Below, one piece after another: positions 16,483 to 24,439 of a stretch of 46,201 bases of DNA. Location: assembly GCA_017543905.1 (NCBI GenBank), contig JAFYFC010000016.1:1-46201 (forward strand), written 5' to 3'. This stretch comes from Clostridia bacterium (lineage in GTDB: Bacteria; Bacillota; Clostridia; Christensenellales; Aristaeellaceae). Both the position numbers and the translations under genes were made by a program. Each line of letters opens with the position of its first letter. Within the stretch, counting starts at the first letter, position 1. A model generated the notes under the pieces. That model was not told the DNA's origin and searched no databases. It saw nothing but the letters and a program-made list of their open reading frames with translations.

Positions 16483-17583
16483 TTATTTCAAATTATCAGC
16501 CCCGTCCGCGTATGCAGTCCAGCGCTTTATCAGCTCGGTTTCGGCGGGGTCGTAGGGGCGCAGCGAGGGACGCAGCAGGTCGTGCTGCCATTTGGTAAGG
16601 TCTATGTCGCGGCGGCCGTTTTCGTACGCCTTCCAGAGCGACTCCCAGGGCTCGTAGGTCTGGTACAGCCCAGCCACGAGTCCCCAGCAGTAGCAGCCCA
16701 CCTTTTCAAGCGCGTACAAAGGGAATACGCTGAATACGTCGTTGTGGGTTATGCGGTTCAGCCATTCGGTGTTCAGCAGCGGACGGCCGTATTTTTTAAG
16801 CTGCATCACCTCGCGCACGATCGTCTCGTAATCGGCATAATTGTGAAAGCTGATCACGTCGGAGTTTTCGAATATCAGGTTTACGAGTTCGTTGTCTCCC
16901 GCCTCGATGTCCTTCCATTTGCAGGGGCCGCCCCAGTAGCCGACAGTGAGCGGCTGGACAGGGTCTATGCTGCGGGCGATCTCGAAAAAGCGTCTGAGCG
17001 GGGTAAGGCACTTGAGCGCGCGGTTATTGCCGCCGGGCTCGTTGTACATATCCCATATTATCACGCGCGGATCGGACGCGTACGTGCCGATTATCTCCTC
17101 GACCATGCTGTACCAGCGCTCGGCGACGTCCTCCTCGTCTATCGGGCAGTAGCCGACCTCGCCGGGGAAGGAGCCGTGCTGTGAGTTTTTGCGTCCGCCG
17201 TGATAACCGATGTCGCAGGTCTGCGGCCCCATGACGGGCGGCTTGTAGTACGCCTTGGGCACGCAGCAGTCGTTGCCGAAGCAGATCATCGCGCTTATGC
17301 CGTGGGACGCGCATACGTTCAGATACCTGTTCAGCCGCTGCATGAAGCCGTCGTGCTGCATTTCCCATACGGGCTCGTTAAGTATGAGCCGCACGGAATT
17401 GAAGCCCAGCTCCGCCGCCGCGGCGAGCTCCCGGTCGGTGGTAGAAAGTCTTTCCTCAAATCCGTATTCCTGCCATTGGTCGACGCGGTTGTGACAGTCG
17501 GCGGACATGTAATTGCAGCCCCTTATCCATGCCCTCGAATCCCGCCACGCCATGGCCTGTTCTCTTGTCCAGCGCGGAGCCAT
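16483..17583 (-). CDS. GH5/cellulase-like glycoside hydrolase (cytoplasmic)
   Basis: 366-aa clan A-type TIM barrel. The N-terminal strand has RGCNYMSADC, GFNSVRLIL follows, and the acid/base Glu sits in WDMYNEPGG (about residue 195). HNYADYE comes later and the nucleophile Glu is in LLNTEWLNR (about residue 275). No signal peptide is seen, so it acts on imported oligosaccharides or glycosides. GGGAGG lies seven bases before ATG 17583. It begins 20 bases after the aldo/keto reductase gene and shares its promoter and the terminator at 16441-16468. The exact family and substrate (beta-mannoside, beta-glucoside or other) are not resolved. Confidence 0.88.
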   Translation of the reverse strand: MAPRWTREQAMAWRDSRAWIRGCNYMSADCHNRVDQWQEYGFEERLSTTDRELAAAAELGFNSVRLILNEPVWEMQHDGFMQRLNRYLNVCASHGISAMICFGNDCCVPKAYYKPPVMGPQTCDIGYHGGRKNSQHGSFPGEVGYCPIDEEDVAERWYSMVEEIIGTYASDPRVIIWDMYNEPGGNNRALKCLTPLRRFFEIARSIDPVQPLTVGYWGGPCKWKDIEAGDNELVNLIFENSDVISFHNYADYETIVREVMQLKKYGRPLLNTEWLNRITHNDVFSVFPLYALEKVGCYCWGLVAGLYQTYEPWESLWKAYENGRRDIDLTKWQHDLLRPSLRPYDPAETELIKRWTAYADGADNLK

Positions 17584-17603
17584 ATTTGTACCTCCCGTTC
17601 AGC

Positions 17604-18593
17604 TCAGGCTTTGAGTACGGCGTCTATCCTGTCCAGCTCCTCCCTGGTGAATTCCGGACCGAAGGGAGCCTTAACGTTGTCGAGTATCTGCTCGGGCTTG
17701 CTTGCGCCTATCAGCGCGCTGGTCACCACGCCGTCCCGCAGCACCCACTGAAGCGCCATCTGACTTAACTTCTGTCCGCGCGCGAGCGCGAGCTCGTTAA
17801 GCGAGCGGATCTTTACAAGCTTGTCCTCGGTTATGGAATCGGGCTTCAAAAAGCGCGGATCGTGCGCGGCGCGGCTGTCGGCGGGTATGCCGTTTAAGTA
17901 GCGGTCGGTCAGCAGGCCGCTCGCCAGAGGCGCAAAGCAGATGCAGCCCACGTTTTCCGCGCGCAGCATGTCCGTGAGCCCGTCCTCGATCCAGCGGTTG
18001 AACATCGAATAGGAGGGCTGCTCTATAAGGCAGGGCGTGCCCATCTCGCGCAGGAGCTTTATCGCCCTGCGCGCTTCCTCGGGCTTGTAGTTGGATATGC
18101 CCGCGTACAGCGCCTTGCCGCTTCTTACGATATGGTCGAGCGCGCCCATAGTCTCCTCGAGGGGAGTGTCGGGGTCGGGACGGTGGTGATAAAATATGTC
18201 CACATAGTCCAGATGCATGCGCTTCAGACTCTGATCGAGGCTGGATATCAGGTATTTGCGGCTGCCGTGATCGCCGTAAGGCCCGTCCCACATGAAATAG
18301 CCCGCCTTGGTGGATATGACGAGCTCGTCCCTGTGCGTGTGCCAGTCGAGGTCCATGTGACGGCCGAAATTGCTTTCCGCCTCGCCGGCGGGCGGACCGT
18401 AGTTGTTTGCAAGGTCGAAGTGCGTTATGCCGTTGTCGAACGCGCACCTTAATACGCTTTGCTGCTGAGCGAATGGGGTGATGTTGCCGAAATTGTGCCA
18501 GAGCCCCAGCGAGATCGCGGGAAGCATGAGTCCGCTGCGTCCGCAGCGGCGGTACGCCATTTTTTCGTAGCGGGACGGGTCGGGTGTATACAT
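17604..18593 (-). CDS. Aldo/keto reductase, YghZ (L-glyceraldehyde 3-phosphate reductase) type
   Basis: 329-aa NADPH-dependent aldehyde reductase. The catalytic tetrad is visible: Asp and Tyr in FDLANNYG, Lys in ISTKAGY and His in FYHHRPDPD. The N-terminus (MAYRRCGRSGLMLPAISLGLWHNFG) and WDGPYGDHGSRKYLISSLDQSLKRM are typical of the YghZ/potassium-channel beta-like group, and so is the length. The frame opens at 18629, but ATG 18593 has AGGAGG seven bases ahead and was chosen. It is the first gene of the operon with the glycosidase, which suggests a role in reducing a sugar-derived aldehyde. Confidence 0.92.
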   Translation of the reverse strand: MYTPDPSRYEKMAYRRCGRSGLMLPAISLGLWHNFGNITPFAQQQSVLRCAFDNGITHFDLANNYGPPAGEAESNFGRHMDLDWHTHRDELVISTKAGYFMWDGPYGDHGSRKYLISSLDQSLKRMHLDYVDIFYHHRPDPDTPLEETMGALDHIVRSGKALYAGISNYKPEEARRAIKLLREMGTPCLIEQPSYSMFNRWIEDGLTDMLRAENVGCICFAPLASGLLTDRYLNGIPADSRAAHDPRFLKPDSITEDKLVKIRSLNELALARGQKLSQMALQWVLRDGVVTSALIGASKPEQILDNVKAPFGPEFTREELDRIDAVLKA

Positions 18594-18620
18594 AAATCCA
18601 GCCTCCTGTTTTTTGTTTTG

Positions 18621-18649
18621 ATTATACACGCAAACGCACTTTCAGGCAA
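18621..18649 (-). promoter_or_regulatory. Sigma-A promoter of the AKR-glycosidase operon
   Basis: On the minus strand, TTGCCT (complement of 18644-18649), 17-bp spacer, TATAAT (complement of 18621-18626), 28 bases before the start at 18593. Confidence 0.75.
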
Positions 18650-18770
18650 GCCTCGGCGCGTTTTTTACGACAGTCTGAGCGTTCAGCTTTCCTTGCTGTG
18701 TTAAGGCCCGGGCATGCGCCGCCTGAAAACCGCAGTGTATCCGAGCGTTTCCAAGCTGCGCGTCTGCCCC

Positions 18771-20777
18771 TTATCTTGCGTTTGAGGCGCGTCTGCGGCC
18801 GCGCTTGGATTTTTCGTTCGTGGTCATTACCTTTTCTCCGCGCAGCTCGAGCATTTTGTCTCTGAGGCGCGCCGCCTTTTCGAATTCCAGATTGCCCGCC
18901 GCCTCGAGCATCTGCTCCTCGAGCGCGTCTATCGCGAGCTGGCGCTCCTCCTGCGTCATGCGCGTGTCCGCGTGCGCGTCGGCTGCGCGGGATACGTTCA
19001 TTACCTGCTTTATCGCGCTGCGCACGCTTTCGGGGGTTATGCCGTGGGATTCGTTGTACTCCTGCTGTACCTTGCGGCGGCGGTTGGTCTCGTCTATCGC
19101 GCTTTGCATGGAGTCCGTGATCTCGTCCGCGTACATTATTACCCGTCCGTCCACGTTGCGCGCCGCGCGGCCTATCGTCTGCACCAGCGAGGTCTCGCTT
19201 CTTAAAAAGCCTTCCTTGTCCGCGTCCAGTATCGCCACCAGCTGCACCTCGGGCAGGTCGAGCCCCTCGCGCAGCAGGTTTATGCCCACCAGCACGTCGA
19301 ACACGCCCATGCGCAGGTTTCTGAGCAGTTCTATCCTTTCCAGCGTGTCGACGTCCGAATGCATGTACTCCACGCGCACGCCCATCTCGCGCAGATACTC
19401 CGTAAGTCCCTCCGCGGTGCGCTTGGTCAGCGTGGTGACGAGCGCGCGCCCGCCCTTTTCCGCGGTCAGGCGCAATTCGCCCAGCAGATCGTCCACCTGA
19501 TGCGTGGCGGGGCGCACGGATATCTCCGGGTCTATAAGGCCGGTGGGGCGGATGAGCTGCTCGACCGTCTGCTCGGCAAGCTGCTTTTCGTAAGGTCCGG
19601 GCGTCGCGGACACGAACACGGTCTGGCCTATGCGCTGTTCGAATTCGTAGAACTTGAGGGGCCGGTTGTCCAGCGCGCTTCTCAGGCGGAAGCCGTATTC
19701 AACCAGCGTGGACTTGCGCGAATAGTCGCCGTTGTACATCGCGCGTATCTGCGGCACGGTCACGTGGCTTTCGTCTATGAACACTATAAAATCCTTCGGG
19801 AAATAATCAAGCAGCGTAAAGGGCGGCTCGCCCTCCTTTCTGCCGTCGAAGTAGCGCGAATAATTCTCTATGCCGTTTACGTAGCCTATCTCGCGCAGCA
19901 TTTCAAGGTCGTAGGTGGTGCGCTGGGTAAGGCGCTGCGCTTCTATAAGCCGTCCCGCCTCCTCCAGACTTTTAGCTTCGGCGTCGCGGTCGCGCTCGAT
20001 CTCCGCTATGCCGCGCTCGAGCTTGTCCTTAGAGGTGACGTAGTTCGTGGCGGGATAGAGTATCGCGTGGGACAGGTACTTTACCGCCGCGCCGGTCACC
20101 GTGTCCGTCTGGCTGATGCGCTCTATCTCGTCGCCGAAAAACTCTATGCGCAGCGCCTTGTCGAACGATGAGGCGGGCAGTATCTCTACCAATTCGCCGC
20201 GTACGCGGAAGGAGCCGCGCTGCATTTCGAAATCGTTGCGCGTGTACTGTATGTCGACGAGGCGGCGGATTAGCTCGTCCCTGTCGATTTTCTGACCCTC
20301 GCGCAGCGACACGCTCTGTCCGCGGTATTCCTCGGGATCGCCCATGCCGTATATGCAGCTGACCGACGCCACGATTATTACGTCCCGCCTTTCGGACAGC
20401 CAGCTCGTGGCGCTGTGGCGCATGCGGTCGATCTCGTCGTTTATCGACGAATCCTTTTCTATATAAGTGTCCGTCGAGGGCACGTAAGCCTCGGGCTGGT
20501 AATAATCGTAATAGGAAACGAAATAGCCCACCGCGCTGTCCGGGAAAAACTCCCTGAACTCCGAAGCAAGCTGCGCGGCGAGCGTCTTGTTGTGCGCGAT
20601 GACGAGCGTGGGACGCTGCAGACGCTCTATCACGTTCGCCATAGTGAAGGTCTTGCCGGAGCCGGTGACGCCCAGCAGCACCTGCTTCTTCATGCCGGCT
20701 TCGATGCCCCTGACCAGCGCGTCGATCGCCTCGGGCTGGTCTCCGCGCGGCCTGTAATCGCTTTTAAGCTTAAACAT
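18771..20777 (-). CDS. uvrB: UvrABC excinuclease subunit B
   Basis: 668-aa damage-verifying helicase-like subunit of nucleotide excision repair. It has Walker [14 protein letters not shown], the beta-hairpin region [25 protein letters not shown], the DEAD-box-like [11 protein letters not shown], the helicase motif [27 protein letters not shown] and [11 protein letters not shown]-terminal UvrC/UvrA-binding UVR segment ([25 protein letters not shown]) follows. ATG 20777 was chosen over 20804: GGAGG lies five to six bases ahead and the family N-terminus [14 protein letters not shown] begins there. It overlaps the end of the XRE gene by 8 bases, so the two are one transcript. Confidence 0.97.
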   Translation of the reverse strand: MFKLKSDYRPRGDQPEAIDALVRGIEAGMKKQVLLGVTGSGKTFTMANVIERLQRPTLVIAHNKTLAAQLASEFREFFPDSAVGYFVSYYDYYQPEAYVPSTDTYIEKDSSINDEIDRMRHSATSWLSERRDVIIVASVSCIYGMGDPEEYRGQSVSLREGQKIDRDELIRRLVDIQYTRNDFEMQRGSFRVRGELVEILPASSFDKALRIEFFGDEIERISQTDTVTGAAVKYLSHAILYPATNYVTSKDKLERGIAEIERDRDAEAKSLEEAGRLIEAQRLTQRTTYDLEMLREIGYVNGIENYSRYFDGRKEGEPPFTLLDYFPKDFIVFIDESHVTVPQIRAMYNGDYSRKSTLVEYGFRLRSALDNRPLKFYEFEQRIGQTVFVSATPGPYEKQLAEQTVEQLIRPTGLIDPEISVRPATHQVDDLLGELRLTAEKGGRALVTTLTKRTAEGLTEYLREMGVRVEYMHSDVDTLERIELLRNLRMGVFDVLVGINLLREGLDLPEVQLVAILDADKEGFLRSETSLVQTIGRAARNVDGRVIMYADEITDSMQSAIDETNRRRKVQQEYNESHGITPESVRSAIKQVMNVSRAADAHADTRMTQEERQLAIDALEEQMLEAAGNLEFEKAARLRDKMLELRGEKVMTTNEKSKRGRRRASNAR

Positions 20778-21156
20778 TTTTGCCTCCGCGCTTTTTAAGC
20801 GCAAGCCAGTACGCGTCCATGAGCGCGCGGGCGAGCGCGTCCTTGTCGGCGTCGCATAGTTCTCCGCCCGCGTACAGCGCGCGCACGCTTTCCACTATGC
20901 GCGCGGCCTCGGTTTCGGCGGGAGTAGCATACTTACTGTCGCCTGATACGGTTTCTTCGTCCTCGGTCAGAAACCAGTTTTTGTCCACGCCGAATATCTC
21001 GGAAAGACGCGCGTAGATCTCGCGCTTTCTGGGATAGAACGCGCCCGCCTCGTAGCCCTCCAACGTGCGCTTGGATACGCCCAGACGCGCGGAGAGCTCC
21101 TCCTGAGTCAGGCGCATTTGCGTGCGCTTCAGGCGCAGCTTTTCACCGAACTTCAT
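20770..21156 (-). CDS. XRE-family HTH transcriptional regulator upstream of uvrB
   Basis: 128 aa. The N-terminal 65 residues are a clear XRE/Cro-CI helix-turn-helix ([51 protein letters not shown]). The C-terminal half is helical with no known domain ([36 protein letters not shown]). GAGGT lies eight bases before ATG 21156. It overlaps uvrB and is divergent from two small genes. Three palindromes and a GTGTTTT/AAAACAC inverted repeat between the promoters make self-control and control of both sides likely. Coupling an XRE gene to uvrB is unusual. Confidence 0.9.
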   Translation of the reverse strand: MKFGEKLRLKRTQMRLTQEELSARLGVSKRTLEGYEAGAFYPRKREIYARLSEIFGVDKNWFLTEDEETVSGDSKYATPAETEAARIVESVRALYAGGELCDADKDALARALMDAYWLALKKRGGKNV

Positions 21157-21185
21157 ATCGATTACCTCAAATCAGCGTCGTTTGT

Positions 21186-21205
21186 GTGTTTTCCACAAAA
21201 AACAC
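21186..21205. promoter_or_regulatory. Inverted repeat, candidate operator near the XRE transcription start
   Basis: GTGTTTT (21186-21192) and AAAACAC (21199-21205) around CCACAA. It lies at about the expected start of the XRE-uvrB transcript. Confidence 0.5.
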
Positions 21206-21207
21206 GC

Positions 21208-21236
21208 AAATTAATTTCGACATTAACGCTTGACAA
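21208..21236 (-). promoter_or_regulatory. Promoter of the XRE-uvrB transcript
   Basis: On the minus strand, TTGTCA (complement of 21231-21236), 17-bp spacer, TAATTT (complement of 21208-21213). Its -35 overlaps the -35 of the plus-strand promoter, so the two promoters are back to back. Confidence 0.6.
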
Positions 21237-21258
21237 CGAAATTATATTGCGATATAAT
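21230..21258 (+). promoter_or_regulatory. Consensus sigma-A promoter for the phage-like gene pair
   Basis: TTGACA (21230-21235), 17-bp spacer, TATAAT (21253-21258): a perfect consensus. A strong promoter like this with a palindrome at its start site is the usual layout of a repressed promoter. Confidence 0.9.
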
Positions 21259-21265
21259 TTGCAAG

Positions 21266-21282
21266 TCGCAACTGAGTTGCGA
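21266..21282. promoter_or_regulatory. Perfect palindrome at the transcription start, candidate operator
   Basis: TCGCAACT-G-AGTTGCGA, 8-bp perfect arms, lying at about +1 of the strong plus-strand promoter. An extra TTGCGA half-site (21247-21252) overlaps the promoter spacer just ahead of the -10. Confidence 0.7.
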
Positions 21283-21285
21283 GAA

Positions 21286-21297
21286 GTATTATAATAC
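21286..21297. repeat. 12-bp perfect palindrome
   Basis: GTATTATAATAC, four bases after the TCGCAACT palindrome. It may be part of the same operator array or a second -10-like element. Confidence 0.5.
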
Positions 21298-21335
21298 CAG
21301 GCGCGCGCGGTGTCAACCGTTTTTTAAAGCTTAAC

Positions 21336-21357
21336 GTTTACGCAGATCTGCGTAAAC
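21336..21357. promoter_or_regulatory. 22-bp perfect palindrome in the leader
   Basis: Half-site GTTTACGCAGA followed directly by its exact reverse complement, ending 22 bases before ATG 21380. It could be an operator for another dimeric regulator or an mRNA hairpin hiding the ribosome site. Confidence 0.65.
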
Positions 21358-21379
21358 CGCTATGGGGAGATGAGACAGA

Positions 21380-21829
21380 ATGAAAATCAGTGAGATGTAT
21401 CCGAAGGCATGGGAGAGACTTAAAGCACTTGACGCGCTGCGTGAAAGCGTGCGCGCGCTGGATTACGAGGTGAAATCGCTTAAAAGCGCGGCGGCGCGCA
21501 CTGCGCGCAGATACGGCGGCGTGAACCTGCGCGCGGGGGAGGAGCCGGAGGGGATACTTGCCGCCGCCGCGAGCGCGCGCGCCGAGGCGGAGGAGGCGCG
21601 CAAAAAGCTGAGTGCGCTGATCGCCGCGACGGACGCGCTCTTGCGGCGGCTCGAGCGGCCGCTGTACAAGGCGCTATTGACGAGCCTGTATTTGGACGGA
21701 CTGAGCCCCTGCGAGGTGCGACGCGCGTTCGGCTATTCGCAAAGCGGCTATTACCGCGCGCTGTGCTCGGCGCTTAAGGAGCTCGAAGCGCTGCTCACGG
21801 ACAAGCGCGCGGGTAACGTAAGTGCTTAA
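21380..21829 (+). CDS. Phage-like helical protein with C-terminal HTH (DUF1492/RinA-like)
   Basis: 149 aa. A long helical, coiled-coil-prone N-terminal part (residues 10-95, rich in Ala, Glu, Arg) is followed by a helix-turn-helix of the sigma-region-4 kind (LSPCEVRRAFGYSQSGYYRALCSALKELEALL). This layout is that of DUF1492/ArpU/RinA-type late regulators of phages and mobile elements. GGGGAG lies about ten bases before ATG 21380. Its end overlaps the next gene by 8 bases. No other phage genes are seen nearby, so the pair may be a domesticated remnant. The family link is from pattern only. Confidence 0.7.
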   Translation: MKISEMYPKAWERLKALDALRESVRALDYEVKSLKSAAARTARRYGGVNLRAGEEPEGILAAAASARAEAEEARKKLSALIAATDALLRRLERPLYKALLTSLYLDGLSPCEVRRAFGYSQSGYYRALCSALKELEALLTDKRAGNVSA

Positions 21830-22214
21830 CAGAAGGGAATTAAAGCGCGCAGCGGACGCGCTCACGCGGCGCTTCGGCCTGCGCGAGGTCACGTGGGAGG
21901 AGATAGACGGTCTGTATACCGAGCGTGTACCGCTGCCCGTAGTGCGCGAAAGCGACATTGTGCGCGTGTGGATAGACCGCCTTTACATATCTTATGCCGA
22001 ACGGGGCGGCCCCGTCAGATACGTGTACATAACCCGCGCGCATATCTGTGAGGAAAGCCGCTCCTACGCGCTTGCGCGCCGTCTGCGGAAAAGCGGCGTG
22101 GCGCTTCCGGAGGACGTAAAAAACGAATTCAGGCGCGCGCTCAGGTATATGCGCGCCGCGCAGTCGGATATGCATCTCTACGCGGCGGAATATGTTTACG
22201 GCAGGAGCGTCTGA
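21822..22214 (+). CDS. Small protein of unknown function, coupled to the HTH gene
   Basis: 130 aa, not recognised. It is rich in Arg, mixed alpha/beta, with no membrane helix or metal motif. ITRAHICEESRSYALARRLRKSGVALPEDV looks like a helical DNA- or protein-binding part. The start ATG-equivalent at 21822 (GTG) overlaps the preceding gene by 8 bases, so translation is coupled and the two products probably act together. The operon ends about 40 bases before the next promoter. Confidence 0.65.
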   Translation: MLNRRELKRAADALTRRFGLREVTWEEIDGLYTERVPLPVVRESDIVRVWIDRLYISYAERGGPVRYVYITRAHICEESRSYALARRLRKSGVALPEDVKNEFRRALRYMRAAQSDMHLYAAEYVYGRSV

Positions 22215-22247
22215 GGTCTCCGCGTTCATACGCGCATAACATTGGTT

Positions 22248-22256
22248 TGCTATAAT
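22248..22256 (+). promoter_or_regulatory. Extended -10 promoter for the zinc-finger membrane protein
   Basis: TGCTATAAT (22248-22256) is a perfect extended -10; the -35 position (ATACGC) is poor. The ATG inside this -10 is not the gene start. Confidence 0.6.
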
Positions 22257-22290
22257 GACACAAATAACCGTATATTCGGGAGGCGTGCGC

Positions 22291-23007
22291 TTGATTATCG
22301 ATCTGTCCTGTCCGGTGGAATTGCGCGGCTACGAGCTTCTGCACGACGACGCGGGCACGGCCCGCGCTTATATAGACCTGTTCAACGTATCCGAACGCAC
22401 GGTCACGGGCTACGCGGGCACTGTGCGCTGGTCGCGCGACGAAACGGGCGAAAGCCTTAACGACAGCGTGAGCGTGGACGAGATCGCGATCCCCGCGGGC
22501 GGCGAATTCCGCCTGCTGCTCACCTCTTCCGGCCTGAAATACGCCGACCGGCTTGAAATCTACTTCAGCCGCGTCGCCTTCGAGGGCGCGCCGGAGTGGA
22601 AATGCGGCGAGGGCGAGCTCGTGGACGTGGGCGAGCAGCAGACGCTGCAGGGAAACGAGCTTGGCGCGCTCAGAGCCGCCGCGGGCGGCGACGCGGTCAT
22701 GTATCCGGAGACGCAGGACAATTTCTGGAGATGCGTGTGCGGGCGCATAAATCCTTTGAGCGAGGCGGAGTGCGCGCGCTGCCGCCGCGAAAGGGAATAC
22801 GTGCTGGGCGAGCTTAACCGCAAGACGCTGCATCTTGATCCAAAGCAGCAGCGCGCGCGCGAAAAGCGCCGCGCAAAATCCCAAAAAGCCTCCGCCAAAG
22901 CCGTAAAGGCGCAAAAAAACGCGAAATACATGGCGGCGCTGGTCGCCGTATCCGCCTTCGCGTTCGCGCTGCTCACGGTGCTGGTCATAATAAACAGCCG
23001 CGTATAA
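22291..23007 (+). CDS. Membrane-anchored protein with RanBP2-like zinc finger
   Basis: 238 aa, function unknown. Residues 1-115 form a beta-rich domain (DLSCPVELRGYELLHDDAGTARAYIDLFNVS). A zinc finger follows at about residues 145-170 (WRCVCGRINPLSEAECARCRR, the W-C-C-N-C-C spacing of RanBP2-type fingers). A strongly basic Lys/Arg/Ala stretch precedes a single C-terminal membrane helix (ALVAVSAFAFALLTVLVII). The chain is thus cytoplasmic with a tail anchor. TTG 22291 is the preferred start because GGGAGG (22278-22283) lies seven bases ahead; an ATG at 22255 lies inside the promoter. A long terminator follows the gene. Confidence 0.75.
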   Translation: MIIDLSCPVELRGYELLHDDAGTARAYIDLFNVSERTVTGYAGTVRWSRDETGESLNDSVSVDEIAIPAGGEFRLLLTSSGLKYADRLEIYFSRVAFEGAPEWKCGEGELVDVGEQQTLQGNELGALRAAAGGDAVMYPETQDNFWRCVCGRINPLSEAECARCRREREYVLGELNRKTLHLDPKQQRAREKRRAKSQKASAKAVKAQKNAKYMAALVAVSAFAFALLTVLVIINSRV

Positions 23008-23040
23008 ACGGGCCGAACATATTACCAAGAGTTCTGATAT

Positions 23041-23080
23041 GACCGGGCGGGGCTGCCTTGCAGCCCCGCCCGGGTCTATT
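23041..23080. terminator. Long GC-rich hairpin between convergent genes
   Basis: About 16-bp arms (23041-23056 and 23060-23076, one bulged G) around a CTT loop, followed by TATT. It can end the zinc-finger gene and, read on the other strand, would sit downstream of the CNNM gene. Confidence 0.75.
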
Positions 23081-23170
23081 GTCTGAATATGCTGTTTGAT
23101 TTAAACGTCCGCCTGACAGAAACGCTGCATAAGGAAAACAGCTTTTGCAGAACTGCCGCAGCCTGCGTTT

Positions 23171-24439
23171 TTAGCTTTCTTCGCCTTTTTCCGGCTCCGC
23201 GACGTCGACCTTCAGCGTTTCCACCCTGTGGGGCTCGGCTTCGAGCACGGTCACGGTCAGGCGGTCGTATGTGAAGCTGTCGCCCGGGACCGGAAAGCGA
23301 TCCAGCATTTCCGTCGCCCAGCCGCCGGCTGTAGTGTAGTGGGTGCTGAAATCGCGGGGCGGCGTGAATTCGATCGCGCCAAAGAAATCGTAAATGTTCA
23401 TGGAGCCGCTTATCTGGTGGCTGCCCGCGCCCACGTCCACGATCTCCTCCTCTACGTCGTCGCGCTCGTCGAATATCTCGCCCACGATCTCCTCCATTAT
23501 GTCTTCCATCGTGAGTATGCCCATCGTGCCGCCGAATTCGTCCAGCACCACCGCCATCTGCAGGCGCTTCCTGCGAAATTCGCGGATTATGGACGATACC
23601 ATGCGCGTTTTGTGCACGAACACAGGCTCGACCAGAAGCGTGCGTATGTCCGCCTCGGCGCCTGAGAGGCGCTGCTTCATAAACAGCTTCGTTGGCAGTA
23701 TGCCTATTATGTTGTCCTCCGTGCCGCTGTATACGGGCAGGCGTGAATGGCGCAGCATTTCGGGAGTCAGCGTGTCCAGCGGCTTGTCTGCGTCTACCGC
23801 CACCATGTCCACGCGCGGGGTCATTACCTCCATCGCCATCGTGTCCGAGAATTCGATGGCGTTGTTTATAAGCTCGCCCTCCTCCTCCGTGAACACGCCC
23901 TGCTCCTCGGCGTCCTCGAGTATTATCTTGAGCTCGTCAGGCGTGGTCTGGGGCGCGGCCTCTTTGGGCGTCCAGATGGGGGAAAGCTTGTTTACCAGCT
24001 TTTCGACGCCCGTCACGAGGGGCTTGAACAGCTGCATGAAAAAGCGCAGTACCGGCGCGAATTTGCGCGAAAGCTCGTCCGGTCTGTCGGCGGCGATTAT
24101 CTTGGGCATCGTCTCGCCGAAAACTATCAGCAGCAGCGTGGTGACCAGGGTCGCTATCGCTTCTCCGCCCGAAAGATGCAGAAGGCTTACGAAAAACACC
24201 GTCGCCGCAGAGGAGGCCGCGATGTTCACAAGGTTGTTGCCCGCAAGGATGGTGGACAGCGAGCGGGTGTAGTTGTCCTGAATATATTTTACGCTGCGCG
24301 CGCGCCGGTCGCCCTTTTCGGCGTCGTTTTCCGCGCGCTTTTTGTTGGCGCGGGCGAAGGTGATCTCGCTGCTCGAGAAGAAGCCGCTCAGCGCGATCAG
24401 GCACACGTAAAGCAGTATGACGAGCAGCTTAACGGCCAT
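23171..24439 (-). CDS. CNNM/CorC (hemolysin C) family membrane protein, full length
   Basis: 422 aa. The N-terminal CNNM (DUF21) domain has about four membrane segments (LLVILLYVCLIALSGFFSSSEITFA, FVSLLHLSGGEAIATLVTTLLLIVFGETMPKI). A CBS pair follows (VMTPRVDMVAVDAD, MAVVLDEFGGTMGILTMEDIMEEIVGEI). The C-terminal CorC_HlyC domain is present (YDFFGAIEF...GGWATEMLDRFPVPGDSF). The family is linked to magnesium or cobalt efflux and divalent-cation balance; the name hemolysin is historical. It overlaps the upstream paralogue by 11 bases, so the two are coupled. Confidence 0.93.
   Translation of the reverse strand: MAVKLLVILLYVCLIALSGFFSSSEITFARANKKRAENDAEKGDRRARSVKYIQDNYTRSLSTILAGNNLVNIAASSAATVFFVSLLHLSGGEAIATLVTTLLLIVFGETMPKIIAADRPDELSRKFAPVLRFFMQLFKPLVTGVEKLVNKLSPIWTPKEAAPQTTPDELKIILEDAEEQGVFTEEEGELINNAIEFSDTMAMEVMTPRVDMVAVDADKPLDTLTPEMLRHSRLPVYSGTEDNIIGILPTKLFMKQRLSGAEADIRTLLVEPVFVHKTRMVSSIIREFRRKRLQMAVVLDEFGGTMGILTMEDIMEEIVGEIFDERDDVEEEIVDVGAGSHQISGSMNIYDFFGAIEFTPPRDFSTHYTTAGGWATEMLDRFPVPGDSFTYDRLTVTVLEAEPHRVETLKVDVAEPEKGEES

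Noticed and set aside
22255..22290. ATG 22255 as the start of the zinc-finger membrane protein
   Set aside because: It lies inside the TGCTATAAT promoter box, and TTG 22291 has a well-placed GGGAGG.
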